The translations under genes and the position numbers were made by a program. From the NCBI GenBank assembly GCA_011051815.1, contig DRKK01000081.1, positions 1 to 14,950 on the forward strand: DNA of 14,950 nucleotides, written 5' to 3'. Below the pieces are notes generated by a model, which worked only from the letters and a program-made list of their open reading frames with translations, was not told where the DNA came from and searched no databases. The stretch is from Sphingomonadales bacterium. GTDB taxonomy: Bacteria; Pseudomonadota; Alphaproteobacteria; Sphingomonadales; Emcibacteraceae. This document shows positions 1 to 11,544 of this stretch, one piece after another. Each line of letters opens with the position of its first letter. Positions within the stretch are counted from its first letter, which is position 1.

Positions 1-1366
1 AGAGATGGATGATCTGGCCTCGGCCACCTCTTCTAAAAGCACCAAGCTGATCCACGGCGGTCTGCGCTATCTTGAATATTATGAATTTATGCTGGTGCGC
101 AAGGCCCTAAATGAGCGGGAAATATTGCTCAAGGCCGCGCCCCATATTGTCCAGCCGTTAAAATTCATCCTGCCCCATGAGGCCCACCTGCGGCCCAAAT
201 GGATGATCCGGCTGGGCCTGTTCCTTTATGATCATCTGGGCAAGCGGGAGAGGTTACCCGGATCAAAACAGATCCGGCTGGAGGGTAACGACCCGGACAA
301 CCCGCTCTATCCGCGCTTTACCGATGGCTTTACCTATTATGACTGCACCGTGGATGATTCACGGCTTGTGGTTCTGAATGCCCTCGGCGCAAAAGACCGG
401 GGGGCCAGCATCCTGACTCGGACAAAATTTATTTCCGCCCGAAATGAAGGTGACCATTGGCGGGCAAAAATTGTGCCGGGACATGAGGTAACGGCCAAGG
501 TTATCGTCAATGCCGCCGGGCCATGGGTAGTGGATATTATTAATGACGGCCTGTCCCTACCCGCCCAGAACCGCCTGCGTCTGGTCAAGGGCAGTCACAT
601 CATTGTACCAAAATTATTTGACGGCAAGGATGCCTATATCCTGCAAAATAAAGATGGCCGGATTATTTTTGCCATCCCCTATCGACGGGATTACACCCTG
701 ATCGGCACCACCGATGTGCCTTTCGAGGGCGACCCGACTTTGGTGCGTATTTCCACAGAAGAAATTGATTATCTGTGCCATCATATCAATGCTTATTTTA
801 GGAAAACACTGACTCCGGATGATGTGATCTCTCATTATGCCGGGGTCAGACCGCTGTTCGATGATGCCACGGAAAAGGCCAGCGCGGTCACACGGGACTA
901 TGTTCTGGCCCTGCGCGAGGACGGCGGCGCGCCGTTACTGTCAATCTTTGGCGGCAAGATCACCACCTACCGCGAACTGGCGGAAGAAGCTCTCAATAAA
1001 TTGTCCGGCCATCTGCCCCATATGGGCGTGAACTGGACCGCACAAGCAAGGCTGCCCGGTGGGGCTATTTCAGATATGGATGATTTTATTCAGGCCCAGC
1101 AGAGGCAATATCCGAACATTGAACCCGCGCTCATCACCCGCTATGCCCATCGTTACGGCACCCGTATGGATGTGATGCTGAAAGCATGGCGCAAGGATGC
1201 CCATCTCATCGGTCCCGGCCTTTATGATTATGAGGCCACATATCTGATCAATCAGGAATGGGCCACAACGCCCGAGGACATTCTCTGGCGGCGCACAAAG
1301 CTCGGCCTCACCTGGTCAGAAGATGATGTTCAAAGCCTTGAGGGTTGGCTAAAGTCTCACATATGA
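1..1366 (+). CDS. glpD: Aerobic glycerol-3-phosphate dehydrogenase GlpD (5' end cut by window edge)
   Basis: FAD-dependent enzyme that oxidises sn-glycerol-3-phosphate to dihydroxyacetone phosphate at the inner face of the cytoplasmic membrane and passes electrons to quinone. The frame is open to the left edge, so the gene starts outside the window; the ATG at position 5 is internal. The first visible residues (DLASATSS, then [17 protein letters not shown]) are the conserved segment that normally lies about 45-50 residues into GlpD, so only the N-terminal FAD-binding GxGxxG region is missing. Also visible are NAAGPWV, the [11 protein letters not shown] segment, the [16 protein letters not shown] segment, and the C-terminal cap domain with [12 protein letters not shown]. 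About 453 residues of an expected 500 are present, with no internal break. Its last 10 bases overlap the end of lpd on the other strand. No other glycerol genes are visible. Family assignment is secure. Confidence 0.95.
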   Translation, partial: EMDDLASATSSKSTKLIHGGLRYLEYYEFMLVRKALNEREILLKAAPHIVQPLKFILPHEAHLRPKWMIRLGLFLYDHLGKRERLPGSKQIRLEGNDPDNPLYPRFTDGFTYYDCTVDDSRLVVLNALGAKDRGASILTRTKFISARNEGDHWRAKIVPGHEVTAKVIVNAAGPWVVDIINDGLSLPAQNRLRLVKGSHIIVPKLFDGKDAYILQNKDGRIIFAIPYRRDYTLIGTTDVPFEGDPTLVRISTEEIDYLCHHINAYFRKTLTPDDVISHYAGVRPLFDDATEKASAVTRDYVLALREDGGAPLLSIFGGKITTYRELAEEALNKLSGHLPHMGVNWTAQARLPGGAISDMDDFIQAQQRQYPNIEPALITRYAHRYGTRMDVMLKAWRKDAHLIGPGLYDYEATYLINQEWATTPEDILWRRTKLGLTWSEDDVQSLEGWLKSHI

Positions 1367-2763
1367 ACGGCGCGGCCATCGGTGGCCATGGCGGCTTCGC
1401 GAACAGCTTCGGTTTCCGTGGGGTGGGCATGACAGGTATAGGCCAGATCCTCTGCCGTAATACCCTTTTCCACCGCCAGCGTTAATTCGGCGATCATATT
1501 GCCCGCATCGGCCCCGATGATATGCGCGCCCAGAACCTTGTCCGTTGCGGCACAGCTCAGGATTTTAACGAAACCGTCAGTCTGACGATTGGCCTTGGCC
1601 CGGCTGTTGGCGGTAAAGGGGAATTTACCGACCACATAGTCTGTACCCGCAGCCTTCAAGGCTTCTTCAGTCTTACCCACACTGGCCACTTCCGGCATGG
1701 TATAGATCACGCCCGGAATGGCGTCATAATTCACATGACCGGCAAAGCCCGCAATAATTTCGGCCACTGCCGTGCCTTCGTCCTCGGCCTTATGAGCCAG
1801 CATGGCCCCGCGCACCACATCACCAATGGCATAAATGCCCTTGATATTGGTTTGGAAATGATCGTCGATTTCTACCTGTCCGCGCTCTGTCATCTTGACC
1901 CCGGCATCTTCCAGCCCCAAGCCTTCTGTATAGGGTTTGCGGCCCACAGCCACCAGAACCACATCACATTTGATCTGTTCCGCGTCCCCGCCTGCCGCCG
2001 GTTCCACCGACACGCTAACGGACGCTTTGGTCTTTTTAACGGCGGTAACTTTTGATTTCAGCTTGAATGTAAAGCCCTGTTTCTTCAGGATGCGGGCAAA
2101 GGTCTTGCTGACCTCGCCGTCCATCTCAGGGGTAATCCGGTCCATGAATTCGACCACCGTCACCTCAGCGCCCAGACGTTTCCAGACCGACCCAAGTTCC
2201 AGCCCGATCACACCGCCGCCGATAACCACCATATGTTTTGGCACCTTAGGCAGGCTGAGCGCCCCGGTGGAGGAAATCACCTGTTTCTCATCAATATCTA
2301 TGCCCGGCAGGCTGGCCACATCAGAGCCAGTGGCAATGACAATACTCTTGGCCGATAGCGCACGTTCGCCGCCCGCTGTCAGGTCAACCTTGACCGACCC
2401 CTGACCGGTAATTGTGCCGCGTCCTTCGATATAGTCCACCTTATTCTTTTTCAACAGGTAAGCAACACCGTCAGTCAGGCCCTTGACCGTGTCATCCTTG
2501 GACGTCATAAGTTCGCCAATATCAATGGAGACCTTGCCCGTTTTGATGCCGAATTTAGCCATGCCATGTTCGGCTTCCGCATAAAGTTCTGAGGCATGAA
2601 GCAACGCCTTTGACGGCATACAGCCCACATTCAGGCAGGTTCCGCCCAAAGCGCCGCGCATTTCAACGCAGGCCACGCTCAGACCCAGCTGCGCCGCCCG
2701 AATGGCACAGACATATCCGCCCGGTCCACCACCAATGATTACAACATCAAAATTATCAGACAT
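1357..2763 (-). CDS. lpd: Dihydrolipoamide dehydrogenase (E3)
   Basis: Flavoprotein that reoxidises the dihydrolipoyl group of the E2 component using NAD+. The 468-aa length is normal. Visible are an N-terminal FAD motif GGGPGG (residues 11-16), the redox-active disulfide Cys43/Cys48 in [13 protein letters not shown], a second Rossmann motif [14 protein letters not shown] for NAD, the FAD-contacting segment [20 protein letters not shown], and the C-terminal dimer-interface catalytic pair His447/Glu452 in [14 protein letters not shown]. The ATG start has an AAAAGGA ribosome-binding site upstream. It is the last gene of the sucAB operon, 55 bp after sucB, so it most likely serves the 2-oxoglutarate dehydrogenase complex, though E3 can be shared with pyruvate dehydrogenase. 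It ends tail to tail with glpD. Confidence 0.97.
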   Translation of the reverse strand: MSDNFDVVIIGGGPGGYVCAIRAAQLGLSVACVEMRGALGGTCLNVGCMPSKALLHASELYAEAEHGMAKFGIKTGKVSIDIGELMTSKDDTVKGLTDGVAYLLKKNKVDYIEGRGTITGQGSVKVDLTAGGERALSAKSIVIATGSDVASLPGIDIDEKQVISSTGALSLPKVPKHMVVIGGGVIGLELGSVWKRLGAEVTVVEFMDRITPEMDGEVSKTFARILKKQGFTFKLKSKVTAVKKTKASVSVSVEPAAGGDAEQIKCDVVLVAVGRKPYTEGLGLEDAGVKMTERGQVEIDDHFQTNIKGIYAIGDVVRGAMLAHKAEDEGTAVAEIIAGFAGHVNYDAIPGVIYTMPEVASVGKTEEALKAAGTDYVVGKFPFTANSRAKANRQTDGFVKILSCAATDKVLGAHIIGADAGNMIAELTLAVEKGITAEDLAYTCHAHPTETEAVREAAMATDGRAVHM

Positions 2764-2818
2764 AGTCTATCCTTTTCAGGTCTTAACCTTTGGCGCCGTT
2801 GCACCCTTAAAATAAATT

Positions 2819-4030
2819 TTATAAATCCAGTGTCAGCCGTTGGGGGTCTTCCAGACATTCTTTTACCCGTACCAGGAAGGTCACCGCACCCCGGCCATCC
2901 ACCACCCGGTGATCATAGCTGAGCGACAGATACATCATGGGCCGGATCACCATCTGCCCCTGTTCAACCATGACCCGTTCCTTGATGGCATGCATGCCTA
3001 ATATACCCGATTGGGGCGCATTCAAAATCGGCGAAGACAACAGAGAGCCAAAGATACCACCGTTGGAAATGGTAAAGGTGCCGCCCTGCATTTCATCCAT
3101 GCTGAGCTTGCCATCACGAGCGCGGCCGCCAAGGCGGACAATCTCTTTTTCCACTTCGGAGAAACTGCGGTCCTGACAATCGCGCACCACCGGCACCACA
3201 AGCCCGGCAGGTGTGCTGGCCGCAACCCCGATATGGTAATAGTTTTTATAGACAATGGCATCATCACGGATTTCCGCATTAACCTCGGGAATTTCCTTCA
3301 ATGCCTGAACGCAGGCCTTGACGAAAAAGGACATGAAGCCCAGTTTCGACCCATGTTTCTTTTCAAACATTTCCTTATATTGGGTACGCAGGGCGATCAC
3401 CGCTGACATATCCACCTCATTATAGGTGGTCAGCATGGCCGCTGTATTCTGGGCATCCTTCAGACGCTTGGCAATGGTCCGGCGCAGGCGGGTCATAGGC
3501 ACCACTTCTTCGCGTGGCAAGGCCTCTGCCCGAACCGCTGTGGCCGGAGCCGCCGCCGGGGCCGGGGCCGGTGCCGTTCCATGCTCCAGGAAATTCAGCA
3601 CATCCGCCTTGGTCACAACACCATCCGGACCAGTGCCGACAATCTTGCTGAGGTCAACGGCCTTTTCCGCCGCTACCTTGGCGGCGGAAGCCCGTACACC
3701 CCCTGCTGGCGTAGCGGTTTTTTCGGCTGCCGGAGCCACTGGTGCAGCCTCGGCCTTTGGTGTGGTTGGCGTTGCCGGGGCATTGCCGTGGGCGGTTTCA
3801 TCAATTTTAGCCAACAGCGCACCGACGCCGACCGTTTCGCCTTCCTCAGCGATGATTTCGGACAAGGCACCGCTGGCGGTGGCATTGACCTCCAATGCAA
3901 CTTTATCGGTTTCAAGTTCACAAATGGGTTCATCAACGGCAACTGCGTCGCCTACGGATTTAAACCATTTGCCAACGGTGGCTTCAGTTACGGATTCACC
4001 CAGAACCGGAACATGGATTTCGATAGCCAT
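2819..4030 (-). CDS. sucB: Dihydrolipoyllysine succinyltransferase, E2 of 2-oxoglutarate dehydrogenase
   Basis: Core E2 enzyme that transfers the succinyl group from E1 to coenzyme A through a swinging lipoyl arm. The 403-aa protein has the family layout. An N-terminal lipoyl domain (about residues 2-77) carries the lipoylated lysine Lys43 in [11 protein letters not shown]. An Ala/Pro-rich linker follows, then a peripheral-subunit-binding domain (about 110-150; [18 protein letters not shown]). A second Ala/Pro linker leads to the catalytic acyltransferase domain, which ends with the active-site His374 and Asp378 in [13 protein letters not shown]. The start has an AAAGGAG ribosome-binding site. 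It lies 13 bp after sucA and 55 bp before lpd, so it is co-transcribed with both. The ELETDKV lipoyl motif and coupling to sucA favour the succinyl rather than the acetyl enzyme. Confidence 0.97.
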   Translation of the reverse strand: MAIEIHVPVLGESVTEATVGKWFKSVGDAVAVDEPICELETDKVALEVNATASGALSEIIAEEGETVGVGALLAKIDETAHGNAPATPTTPKAEAAPVAPAAEKTATPAGGVRASAAKVAAEKAVDLSKIVGTGPDGVVTKADVLNFLEHGTAPAPAPAAAPATAVRAEALPREEVVPMTRLRRTIAKRLKDAQNTAAMLTTYNEVDMSAVIALRTQYKEMFEKKHGSKLGFMSFFVKACVQALKEIPEVNAEIRDDAIVYKNYYHIGVAASTPAGLVVPVVRDCQDRSFSEVEKEIVRLGGRARDGKLSMDEMQGGTFTISNGGIFGSLLSSPILNAPQSGILGMHAIKERVMVEQGQMVIRPMMYLSLSYDHRVVDGRGAVTFLVRVKECLEDPQRLTLDL

Positions 4031-4043
4031 TAGCCCTACTCCT

Positions 4044-6986
4044 TTAATCTTTTATCGTTAAGGCCTGATCAATCAGGTCTTGTTGTTGTTTTAAATGACG
4101 ACTCATCTGTCCGGTTGCGGGTGATGCCGCCGCGGCCCGTCCGGCATATTTCGCCCGTATCGGAGCCATATCACAATCCCCGAGACTTTCCTCAATCAGA
4201 GGTTCGATGAAAGACCATGCGCCCATGTTTTTCGGTTCTTCCTGACACCAGACCACCACCTCTGCATTGGGGAAACGGGACAATTCCGTGACCACAGCCT
4301 CATGGGGGTAGGGATAAAGCTGTTCCACCCGCAGAATATAGGTATCGGCCTGTTCCCGCTTGTCTCTTTGTTCCAGAATGTCAAAATAGACCTTGCCGGA
4401 ACAGAGGATCACCCGTTTGATGTCCTTGTCTTTTTTCAGTTTGATGCTGAATTCAGGATCACTTTGGGCCGTATCCCACAGCAGACGGTGAAATTCCGTA
4501 TCCTCAGCCATTTCGGACAGTTTGGAGACCGCCATTTTGTGACGCAGTAAAGATTTCGGCGTCATCATAACCAGCGGTTTGCGGAATTTTCGTTTCATCT
4601 GACGGCGCAGGATATGGAAATAATTGGCTGGAGTGGTGCAATTAGCCACCTGCATATTATCCTCGGCGCAAAGCTGAAGATAGCGTTCAAGGCGGGCAGA
4701 GGAATGTTCCGGTCCCTGTCCCTCATAGCCATGGGGCAACAGGACAACAAGGCCGCTCATGCGCAACCATTTTGCCTCGCCGGAAGATATGAACTGATCA
4801 AAGATCATCTGGGCCCCGTTGGCAAAATCACCAAATTGGGCTTCCCATAATACCAAAGCGTCCGGTTCCGCCACCGTGTAGCCATATTCAAAGCCCAGCA
4901 CGCCGACCTCGGACAAAGCACTGTCAATCACCTCAAAAGTGGCATAGGGGTCCGACCCGTCCGTGACATTTTTCAGAGGTGTATAACGGTCCTCTGTCTC
5001 CTGATCGATAAAGACGGAATGACGGTGGGAGAAGGTTCCCCGCTGGCTGTCCTGCCCGGAAAGCCGCACCCGGTGACCCTCACGGATCAGCGCGCCAAAG
5101 GCCAAAGCCTCTGCGGTTGCCCAATCAACACCTGTCCCCGTGTCAAGCATGGTGGCTTTGGCATCCAATATGCGTTTCAGGGTCCGGTGAACATTGAACC
5201 CGTCGGGTACTGTGGTCAACACCCGGCCAATATCCTGTAATTCATCAATATGAACCCCGGTCCCCGCAGAACGGCGCAGGTCTTCTGAATCCCGCTCGTA
5301 ACCGGACCAGCGACCGGCAAACCAGTCGGCCTTGTCCACTTTGTATTTTTCCGCCGCCTTCATTTCCACATCAAGATAACTGACCACATCCTTGGCCATC
5401 TTGTCGGCCTGTTCCTGCGTGATCAGGCCCTCGCGGATCAGGCGTTCCGCATAAATCTTGCGGGTGGTTTTATGATTCTTGATCCGTTTGTACATCAGGG
5501 GCTGGGTGAAGGCAGGCTCGTCCCCTTCATTATGGCCAAAACGCCGATAACAGAACATATCCACCACCACATCAGACCTGAAACGCTGGCGAAATTCCGT
5601 GGCCATTTTCATCACATAGACCACCGCTTCCGGATCATCACCGTTCACATGGAACACAGGGGCCTGAACCGCTTTTGCCATGTCGGACGGATAGGGGGAG
5701 GAACGGGAATAATAGGGCGAGGTTGTAAAGCCGATCTGGTTATTGACAATCACGTGAATGGTGCCGCCAGTCTGATACCCTTTCAAACCACTGAGCGCGA
5801 AACATTCCGCCACCAGCCCCTGACCGGAAAAGGCCGCATCGCCGTGCATCAGCAAGGTCAGGACGCTATTGCCCGTGGTATCATGGCGCTGGGTCAGTTT
5901 GGCCCGGGTCTTGCCCAGAGCCACCGGGTCCACCGCCTCCAGATGGGACGGGTTCGGAGTCAGGGACAAATGAACATCATTACCATCAAAGGAACGGTCA
6001 GAAGACGCCCCAAGATGATATTTCACATCGCCGGAACCTTCCACATCATCGGGCTTGTAAGAACCGCCGTGAAATTCATGGAAGATGGCCCGGATTGGCT
6101 TGCTCATCACATTGGCCAGCACGTTGAGCCTTCCGCGGTGAGGCATGCCAATGACAATTTCTTCGACACCATTCTGTCCGCCGGTTTTGATAATGGCTTC
6201 CAGCGCCGGAATCAGCGATTCACCGCCATCAAGACCAAAGCGTTTGGTGCCAATATATTTCTTGGCCAAATACTGCTCAAAACCCTCGGCTTCGGCCAGC
6301 TTCTGGAGAATGGCCAGCTTACCCTGTTCGGTAAAATGGATTTCCTTGTCCCGGCCTTCGATGCGCGACTGAATCCACGCCTTTTCTTCCGGGTGATTGA
6401 TATGCATAAATTCAACGCCGACGCTTGCGCAATAGGTGCGCTTAAGGATGGTCAATACTTCCCGCAGGGTCGCCACCTCAAGCCCCAGAACATTATCCAG
6501 AAAGATCGGGCGGTCCATGTCATCTTCACCAAAGCCATAAGTGGCCGGGTCAAGTTCCGTATGCAGGGGACGGTCTTCCAGTTCCAGCGGGTCAAGCCGG
6601 GCGTGGAGATGACCCCGCACCCGGTAAGTCCGGATTAACATCAGACAGCGAATAGTGTCCAGCGTCGCCGACCGTATTTCGCTTTCCGAGGCGCCGCCTT
6701 TTTTACGGGCGGGCGCACTGTCCATATAACCGGGATCAAGGGCGGAGAGATAATCATCCTCCGCCGATTTGACCTTATGATCCCAGTCAGGGCGCTCCCA
6801 TGAGGCGGCGGGCTTGTCAACGCCCGCATCCAGCAAGGCTCTGGCATCTTCGGCCAGACCCTCAAAATAGGCCGCCCATGAGCTGTCCACCGATGTGGGG
6901 TCTTTGGTGTAACGGGCAAAAAGTTCTTCGACGAAAGCACCGCTGGACCCGTTTAGCAGACTTTCAGTTTCCAGATAAACATTCAT
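4044..6986 (-). CDS. sucA: 2-oxoglutarate dehydrogenase E1 component
   Basis: Thiamine-diphosphate enzyme that decarboxylates 2-oxoglutarate and reductively succinylates the lipoyl group of SucB, the rate-setting step of this part of the TCA cycle. The protein is 980 aa, full length for the family. The N-terminal segment [13 protein letters not shown] (residues 11-23) is the E2-binding region typical of OdhA/Suc[13 protein letters not shown] (279-290) supplies active-site histidine and arginine. GDAAFSGQG (382-390) through NNQIGF (415-420) is the ThDP/Mg binding motif. The C-terminal half carries the transketolase-like pyrimidine domain ([19 protein letters not shown]). It is 42 bp after sucD and 13 bp before sucB. 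The ribosome-binding site before the ATG is weak (AAAGAG). No Corynebacterium-style fused E2 domain is present. Confidence 0.98.
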   Translation of the reverse strand: MNVYLETESLLNGSSGAFVEELFARYTKDPTSVDSSWAAYFEGLAEDARALLDAGVDKPAASWERPDWDHKVKSAEDDYLSALDPGYMDSAPARKKGGASESEIRSATLDTIRCLMLIRTYRVRGHLHARLDPLELEDRPLHTELDPATYGFGEDDMDRPIFLDNVLGLEVATLREVLTILKRTYCASVGVEFMHINHPEEKAWIQSRIEGRDKEIHFTEQGKLAILQKLAEAEGFEQYLAKKYIGTKRFGLDGGESLIPALEAIIKTGGQNGVEEIVIGMPHRGRLNVLANVMSKPIRAIFHEFHGGSYKPDDVEGSGDVKYHLGASSDRSFDGNDVHLSLTPNPSHLEAVDPVALGKTRAKLTQRHDTTGNSVLTLLMHGDAAFSGQGLVAECFALSGLKGYQTGGTIHVIVNNQIGFTTSPYYSRSSPYPSDMAKAVQAPVFHVNGDDPEAVVYVMKMATEFRQRFRSDVVVDMFCYRRFGHNEGDEPAFTQPLMYKRIKNHKTTRKIYAERLIREGLITQEQADKMAKDVVSYLDVEMKAAEKYKVDKADWFAGRWSGYERDSEDLRRSAGTGVHIDELQDIGRVLTTVPDGFNVHRTLKRILDAKATMLDTGTGVDWATAEALAFGALIREGHRVRLSGQDSQRGTFSHRHSVFIDQETEDRYTPLKNVTDGSDPYATFEVIDSALSEVGVLGFEYGYTVAEPDALVLWEAQFGDFANGAQMIFDQFISSGEAKWLRMSGLVVLLPHGYEGQGPEHSSARLERYLQLCAEDNMQVANCTTPANYFHILRRQMKRKFRKPLVMMTPKSLLRHKMAVSKLSEMAEDTEFHRLLWDTAQSDPEFSIKLKKDKDIKRVILCSGKVYFDILEQRDKREQADTYILRVEQLYPYPHEAVVTELSRFPNAEVVVWCQEEPKNMGAWSFIEPLIEESLGDCDMAPIRAKYAGRAAAASPATGQMSRHLKQQQDLIDQALTIKD

Positions 6987-7028
6987 ATATCAGGCTCTTT
7001 TTGTTTATTGCACCCAGACCTTAGCGGA

Positions 7029-7904
7029 TTAACCTTTCAAAACCCCTAACAGGGTTGTGCCAAGTTCCGCCGGCGATTCAGTGACCGTAATTCCGGCAGA
7101 TTGCATCGCCTCGATCTTGTCCTCAGCACCGCCTTTGCCCCCGGAAACGATGGCGCCTGCATGGCCCATAGTCCGGCCGGGAGGGGCCGTACGTCCGGCA
7201 ATAAAGCCGACAACAGGTTTCTTGATCTTGGAAGATTTCAGGAATTCCGCCGCGTCTTCTTCCGCAGAACCGCCAATTTCCCCGATCATGATAATGCTGT
7301 CCGTATCATCGTCGGCGAGGAAGCCTTCCAGCACATCAATAAAGTTGGTGCCATTGACCGGATCGCCGCCAATGCCAACGCAAGTGCTTTGGCCAAGACC
7401 CACCGCCGTTGTCTGGCCCACGGCCTCATAGGTGAGCGTACCGGAGCGGGACACAATCCCAACCCGGCCCGGATTATGAATATGGCCGGGCATGATGCCG
7501 ATCTTACATTCGCCGGGGGTAATGACGCCCGGACAGTTCGGACCGACAAGACGGGTGTTAGAGCCTTGCAGAGCCCGTTTTACCTTAACCATATCCAACA
7601 CCGGAATGCCCTCGGTAATACAAACCGCAAGTTCAATCCCCGCGTCAATGGCTTCGAGGATGGCATCCGCCGCAAAGGGGGGCGGCACGTAAATTACGGA
7701 TGCATTCGCCCCGGTAACAGATACCGCCTCATCAACCGTGTTAAAAATCGGCAGGTCAAGGTGGGTTCTCCCGCCCTTGCCCGGTGTCACGCCACCAACC
7801 ATTTTGGTGCCGTAAGCAATGGCTTGTTCAGAATGGAAAGTGCCTTGAGCGCCAGTAAAGCCCTGACAGATTACTTTTGTTTCGGAATTAATAAAGATTG
7901 ACAT
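7029..7904 (-). CDS. sucD: Succinyl-CoA synthetase alpha subunit
   Basis: Alpha subunit of succinate-CoA ligase, which makes ATP or GTP from succinyl-CoA. The 291-aa length is normal. The N-terminal CoA-binding domain contains [10 protein letters not shown] (residues 15-24). The histidine phosphorylated during catalysis is His248 in [30 protein letters not shown] and [13 protein letters not shown] are also conserved family segments. The start codon overlaps the stop of sucC by one base (TGATG), and a strong AAGGAGG ribosome-binding site lies 7 nt upstream inside sucC. This implies translational coupling that keeps the two subunits in balance. Confidence 0.98.
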   Translation of the reverse strand: MSIFINSETKVICQGFTGAQGTFHSEQAIAYGTKMVGGVTPGKGGRTHLDLPIFNTVDEAVSVTGANASVIYVPPPFAADAILEAIDAGIELAVCITEGIPVLDMVKVKRALQGSNTRLVGPNCPGVITPGECKIGIMPGHIHNPGRVGIVSRSGTLTYEAVGQTTAVGLGQSTCVGIGGDPVNGTNFIDVLEGFLADDDTDSIIMIGEIGGSAEEDAAEFLKSSKIKKPVVGFIAGRTAPPGRTMGHAGAIVSGGKGGAEDKIEAMQSAGITVTESPAELGTTLLGVLKG

Positions 7905-9073
7905 CAGGAAGCCTCCTTCACAGCGTTAACGACCTTTGTCGCGGCGTCACCCATATCATCGGCAGAGATGATTGGCAGCCCGCTGTCAGCCATAATTTTT
8001 TTACCCAGTTCAACATTCGTCCCCTCAAGACGCACCACAAGCGGCACGGACAGGGAAACTTCTTTCGCCGCCGAGACAACGCCCTCGGCAATCACGTCAC
8101 AGCGCATAATCCCGCCAAAGATATTCACCAGAATACCTTCCACGTTGCTGTCGCTGAGAATAATTTTAAAGGCTTCGGTAACCCGTTCCTTGGTCGCCCC
8201 GCCGCCCACATCAAGGAAGTTGGCCGGAGAGCCGCCTTTCAGCTTAATAATATCCATGGTCGCCATGGCAAGGCCCGCGCCATTGACCATACAGCCAATG
8301 CTGCCGTCCAGCTTGATATAGTTCAGCTCATGCTTGGCTGCTTCCAGTTCCATGGGGTCTTCTTCGCTGGGGTCACGCAATTCCACCACATCGGGGTGAC
8401 GGAACAGGCTGTTGCCATCAAAACCCATTTTGGCGTCCAGCACGACGATCTCGTCATCTTCTGTAACCACCAGCGGGTTGATTTCCAGCATGGCGGCATC
8501 TTTGGCCATGAAGGTTTCATATAATGTCGCAATCACCTTGGCGGCCTTGCTGGCAACCTTGCCCTCAAGACCCAAACCAAAGGCCACTTTCCGACAATGA
8601 AAGCCGGACAGGCCGGAGGCCGGATCAATAGAGATGGTCACGATCTTTTCAGGGGTGGCTGCGGCCACTTCTTCAATATCCATGCCGCCCTCGGAAGAGG
8701 CCATGATGGCGACCCGGCTGGTGCCGCGATCCACCAGAATACTCACATAAAGCTCATTGGCGATGGCGCAACCGTCTTCGATATAAACCCGCTTGACTTC
8801 CTTGCCTTCGGGGCCGGTCTGATGGGTGACCAAGGTCATGCCGATCATTTCACCGGCAATTTTCTTTACCTCTTCAACAGATTTGACGACCTTGACGCCG
8901 CCGCCCTTACCGCGTCCTCCGGCGTGGATCTGGGCCTTGACAACCCAGACCGGGCCGCCAAGATCCTTGGCAATCTGTTCGGCCTCTTGCGCCGTATAGG
9001 CAACACCCCCGTTTAAAACCGGGGCACCGAACGTCTTTAACAGGCCTTTCGCCTGATATTCATGGATGTTCAT
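7904..9073 (-). CDS. sucC: Succinyl-CoA synthetase beta subunit (ADP/GDP-forming)
   Basis: ATP-grasp beta subunit of succinate-CoA ligase, carrying the nucleotide and succinate sites. At 389 aa it is full length. It begins with [12 protein letters not shown], the classic start of the family. [14 protein letters not shown] (about residues 46-59) is the glycine-rich ATP-grasp loop, and Glu197/Asn199 in MLEINPLVV with Asp213 are at the metal-binding positions. The C-terminal ligase domain includes [17 protein letters not shown] and [13 protein letters not shown]. It sits 34 bp after mdh and overlaps sucD by 1 nt. The ribosome-binding site is modest (AAAAGGT). Nucleotide preference (ADP or GDP) cannot be read with confidence. 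Confidence 0.98.
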   Translation of the reverse strand: MNIHEYQAKGLLKTFGAPVLNGGVAYTAQEAEQIAKDLGGPVWVVKAQIHAGGRGKGGGVKVVKSVEEVKKIAGEMIGMTLVTHQTGPEGKEVKRVYIEDGCAIANELYVSILVDRGTSRVAIMASSEGGMDIEEVAAATPEKIVTISIDPASGLSGFHCRKVAFGLGLEGKVASKAAKVIATLYETFMAKDAAMLEINPLVVTEDDEIVVLDAKMGFDGNSLFRHPDVVELRDPSEEDPMELEAAKHELNYIKLDGSIGCMVNGAGLAMATMDIIKLKGGSPANFLDVGGGATKERVTEAFKIILSDSNVEGILVNIFGGIMRCDVIAEGVVSAAKEVSLSVPLVVRLEGTNVELGKKIMADSGLPIISADDMGDAATKVVNAVKEAS

Positions 9074-9107
9074 TTGTTTCTACCTTTTATGTTTAGAGTC
9101 ATAAAAT

Positions 9108-10124
<1,017 letters not shown>

Positions 10125-10136
10125 TTACATTAGGTT

Positions 10137-10148
10137 TACCGATCGGTA
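10137..10148. promoter_or_regulatory. Perfect 12-bp palindrome, operator-like
   Basis: TACCGATCGGTA is its own reverse complement. It lies 67 bp upstream of the mdh start codon, downstream of the weak promoter candidate. The ACCG-n-CGGT form resembles operators of TetR-family repressors. No such regulator is encoded in the window, so the role is inferred from symmetry and position only. Confidence 0.4.
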
Positions 10149-10304
10149 CATAAACTGTCTTTTTTGCATCCTCTCTTTTGGATGTAGCGCGAAAATGCGG
10201 TCCGCGCAACAGTTTCTGTCACATTTTACCAGATAAACGCCATATTTTTTGCACTGCGAAAACCCGGTTAATATTATCCAACGGTTAATATGCCCTTTCC
10301 CTCA

Positions 10305-10316
10305 GTTAACCATAAC
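10305..10316 (+). promoter_or_regulatory. CtrA-like half-site motif GTTAACCATAAC upstream of mdh
   Basis: TTAACCAT at 10306-10313 matches the half-site form of the alphaproteobacterial cell-cycle regulator CtrA. The same 12 bases recur at 11983-11994 ahead of the PEP-CTERM gene. TTAA also occurs at 10268 and 10285, but the spacings do not fit the classic TTAA-N7-TTAA arrangement. Weak, motif-only evidence. Confidence 0.25.
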
Positions 10317-10336
10317 GAAAAAGACGCTATACGGCA

Positions 10337-10381
10337 GACCCTAATATAACTTTAAGATTTTAAAAATAGATGCTTAGGGTC
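10337..10381 (-). other. 8-bp inverted repeat just after zapE
   Basis: GACCCTAA (10337-10344) and TTAGGGTC (10374-10381) are exact reverse complements separated by 29 AT-rich bases. The right arm begins 5 bp past the zapE stop codon. In zapE mRNA this would form a stem-loop, but a short T run appears only about 14 bases further on, so it is a poor intrinsic terminator. It might slow exonucleases or give partial termination before the mdh promoter. Confidence 0.3.
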
Positions 10382-10386
10382 AGGAC

Positions 10387-11544
10387 CTAAACCGCATGGC
10401 CCCGGGCCAAATAGTCCTGGCTTTGCATTTCGATCAGGCGTGATACGGTCCGCTGAAATTCGAAATGGCCATGACCCTCGGGGTATAGATCCGCCGGTGC
10501 CACCTCAGCACAGCAGAGAAAATTGACATTATTCTCGTATAACACATCAATGAAGGTCACAAAGCGTTTTGCCTCATTGCGCATTGACGGGCCAAGGCAG
10601 GGTATGCCGACCATAATCACCGTATGAAACTGCCAGGCGATCTCCAGATAATCCGCCGCACCCAGAGCCGCCCCGCAGAGTTTCTTAAAAGAAAATACCG
10701 CAACCCCCTTGTCTGCCACTGGCACATGAATCGTTCGTCCCTGTACGGTCAAATCCACAGGCCCCACTTTGGACCGGTCCGCGACCTCATGGTCGGTCAT
10801 CTGCCAAAAGGCTTTCGATAAAGCCTTGGTCGCCGCTTCCCCCAAGGGATGGTAATAGACCTTGAGCCCCTTCATACGTTCCATGCGGTAATCGATAGGG
10901 CCGTTCAAGCTGACCACATCCAACTTTTCAGTAATCATATCGATGGTCGGCAGAAACAGCTCCCGGTTCAGGCCCCCCAGATACAGATCCGCAGGCGGGC
11001 GATTGGAGGTCAACACCATGACCACCCCCCGGTCCAGAAGGTGGCTGAACAGACGGCCAAGGATCATGGCGTCGGTCACGTCGGTAACCTGAAATTCATC
11101 AAAACACAGCAGCAGGCTGCTTTTTGAGATTTTATCGGCCAGCGGCGGGATTGGGTCATCCGCGTCGGTGCCGTGCATTTCTTTACGGGCCGCTGAACTC
11201 ATGTACCGCCATTCATGCATGGCTTTATGAATTTCCAGCATGAAGCTATGGAAATGCACCCGCCTTTTGGCCGCAAGCGGCACCGCCGCGAAAAATAAAT
11301 CCATAATCATGGACTTGCCCCGCCCCACATCGCCGTGCACATACAGGCCCCTGGGGAAAGTCACATTCTTACGGGATTTAAGCAGGCGGCTTAAAAGGCG
11401 CTTCTTGCCGCGCGGCTTTTCCTCATAGCCAATCAGCTCATAATAGAGACTTTGCAATTTCTCCATAATGGCCTGCTGATGACTATCAGGCCTCAGCTCG
11501 CCATCGGCCAACATGCGTTTGTATCGACTTAAAGGATCGGACAA
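10387..11544 (-). CDS. zapE: Cell division ATPase ZapE (AFG1/LACE1 family)
   Basis: AAA-type P-loop ATPase of the AFG1/ZapE family; E. coli ZapE associates with the Z-ring, and mitochondrial relatives act in protein quality control. The 385-aa length fits. Visible are an N-terminal YKRMLADGELRPDSHQ segment typical of the family, Walker A GDVGRGKS (residues 71-78), Walker B LLLCFDEFQVTD (about 144-155), and the downstream VVMVLTSNRPPADLY sensor-like segment. Placement upstream of mdh is a recurrent alphaproteobacterial arrangement. The start is taken as a TTG (11544-11542) preceded by GGTGA about 9 bases upstream; the next start, ATG at residue 11, would cut into the conserved N-terminal motif and has no ribosome-binding site. 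It is transcribed toward mdh with 316 bp between them. Confidence 0.93.
   Translation of the reverse strand: MSDPLSRYKRMLADGELRPDSHQQAIMEKLQSLYYELIGYEEKPRGKKRLLSRLLKSRKNVTFPRGLYVHGDVGRGKSMIMDLFFAAVPLAAKRRVHFHSFMLEIHKAMHEWRYMSSAARKEMHGTDADDPIPPLADKISKSSLLLCFDEFQVTDVTDAMILGRLFSHLLDRGVVMVLTSNRPPADLYLGGLNRELFLPTIDMITEKLDVVSLNGPIDYRMERMKGLKVYYHPLGEAATKALSKAFWQMTDHEVADRSKVGPVDLTVQGRTIHVPVADKGVAVFSFKKLCGAALGAADYLEIAWQFHTVIMVGIPCLGPSMRNEAKRFVTFIDVLYENNVNFLCCAEVAPADLYPEGHGHFEFQRTVSRLIEMQSQDYLARGHAV

Noticed and set aside
1522..2404. Plus-strand open frames opposite lpd
   Set aside because: No ribosome-binding site, antisense to intact and highly conserved Lpd sequence.
2808..2821. AT palindrome (TAAAAT/ATTTTA) at the sucB stop
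   Set aside because: Six AT-only pairs with a 2-nt gap, within expectation for AT-rich spacer DNA.
3426..4061. 211-codon Ala/Ser/Thr-rich plus-strand frame opposite sucB
   Set aside because: It is the antisense shadow of the Ala/Pro linkers and lipoyl domain of SucB.
5472..6638. 388-codon open frame on the plus strand opposite sucA
   Set aside because: It is wholly antisense to conserved SucA coding sequence, has no ribosome-binding site, and its product is His/Arg-rich low-sense sequence with no recognisable motif, as expected from codon bias of the real gene.
7101..8524. Two long plus-strand open frames opposite sucD and sucC (266 and 208 codons)
   Set aside because: Both mirror conserved SucC/SucD coding sequence, lack start signals and show no family features.
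10161..10186. CATCC/GGATG stem in the mdh leader as a possible attenuator
   Set aside because: Five base pairs only; the adjacent T run is on the wrong side for termination of the mdh transcript.
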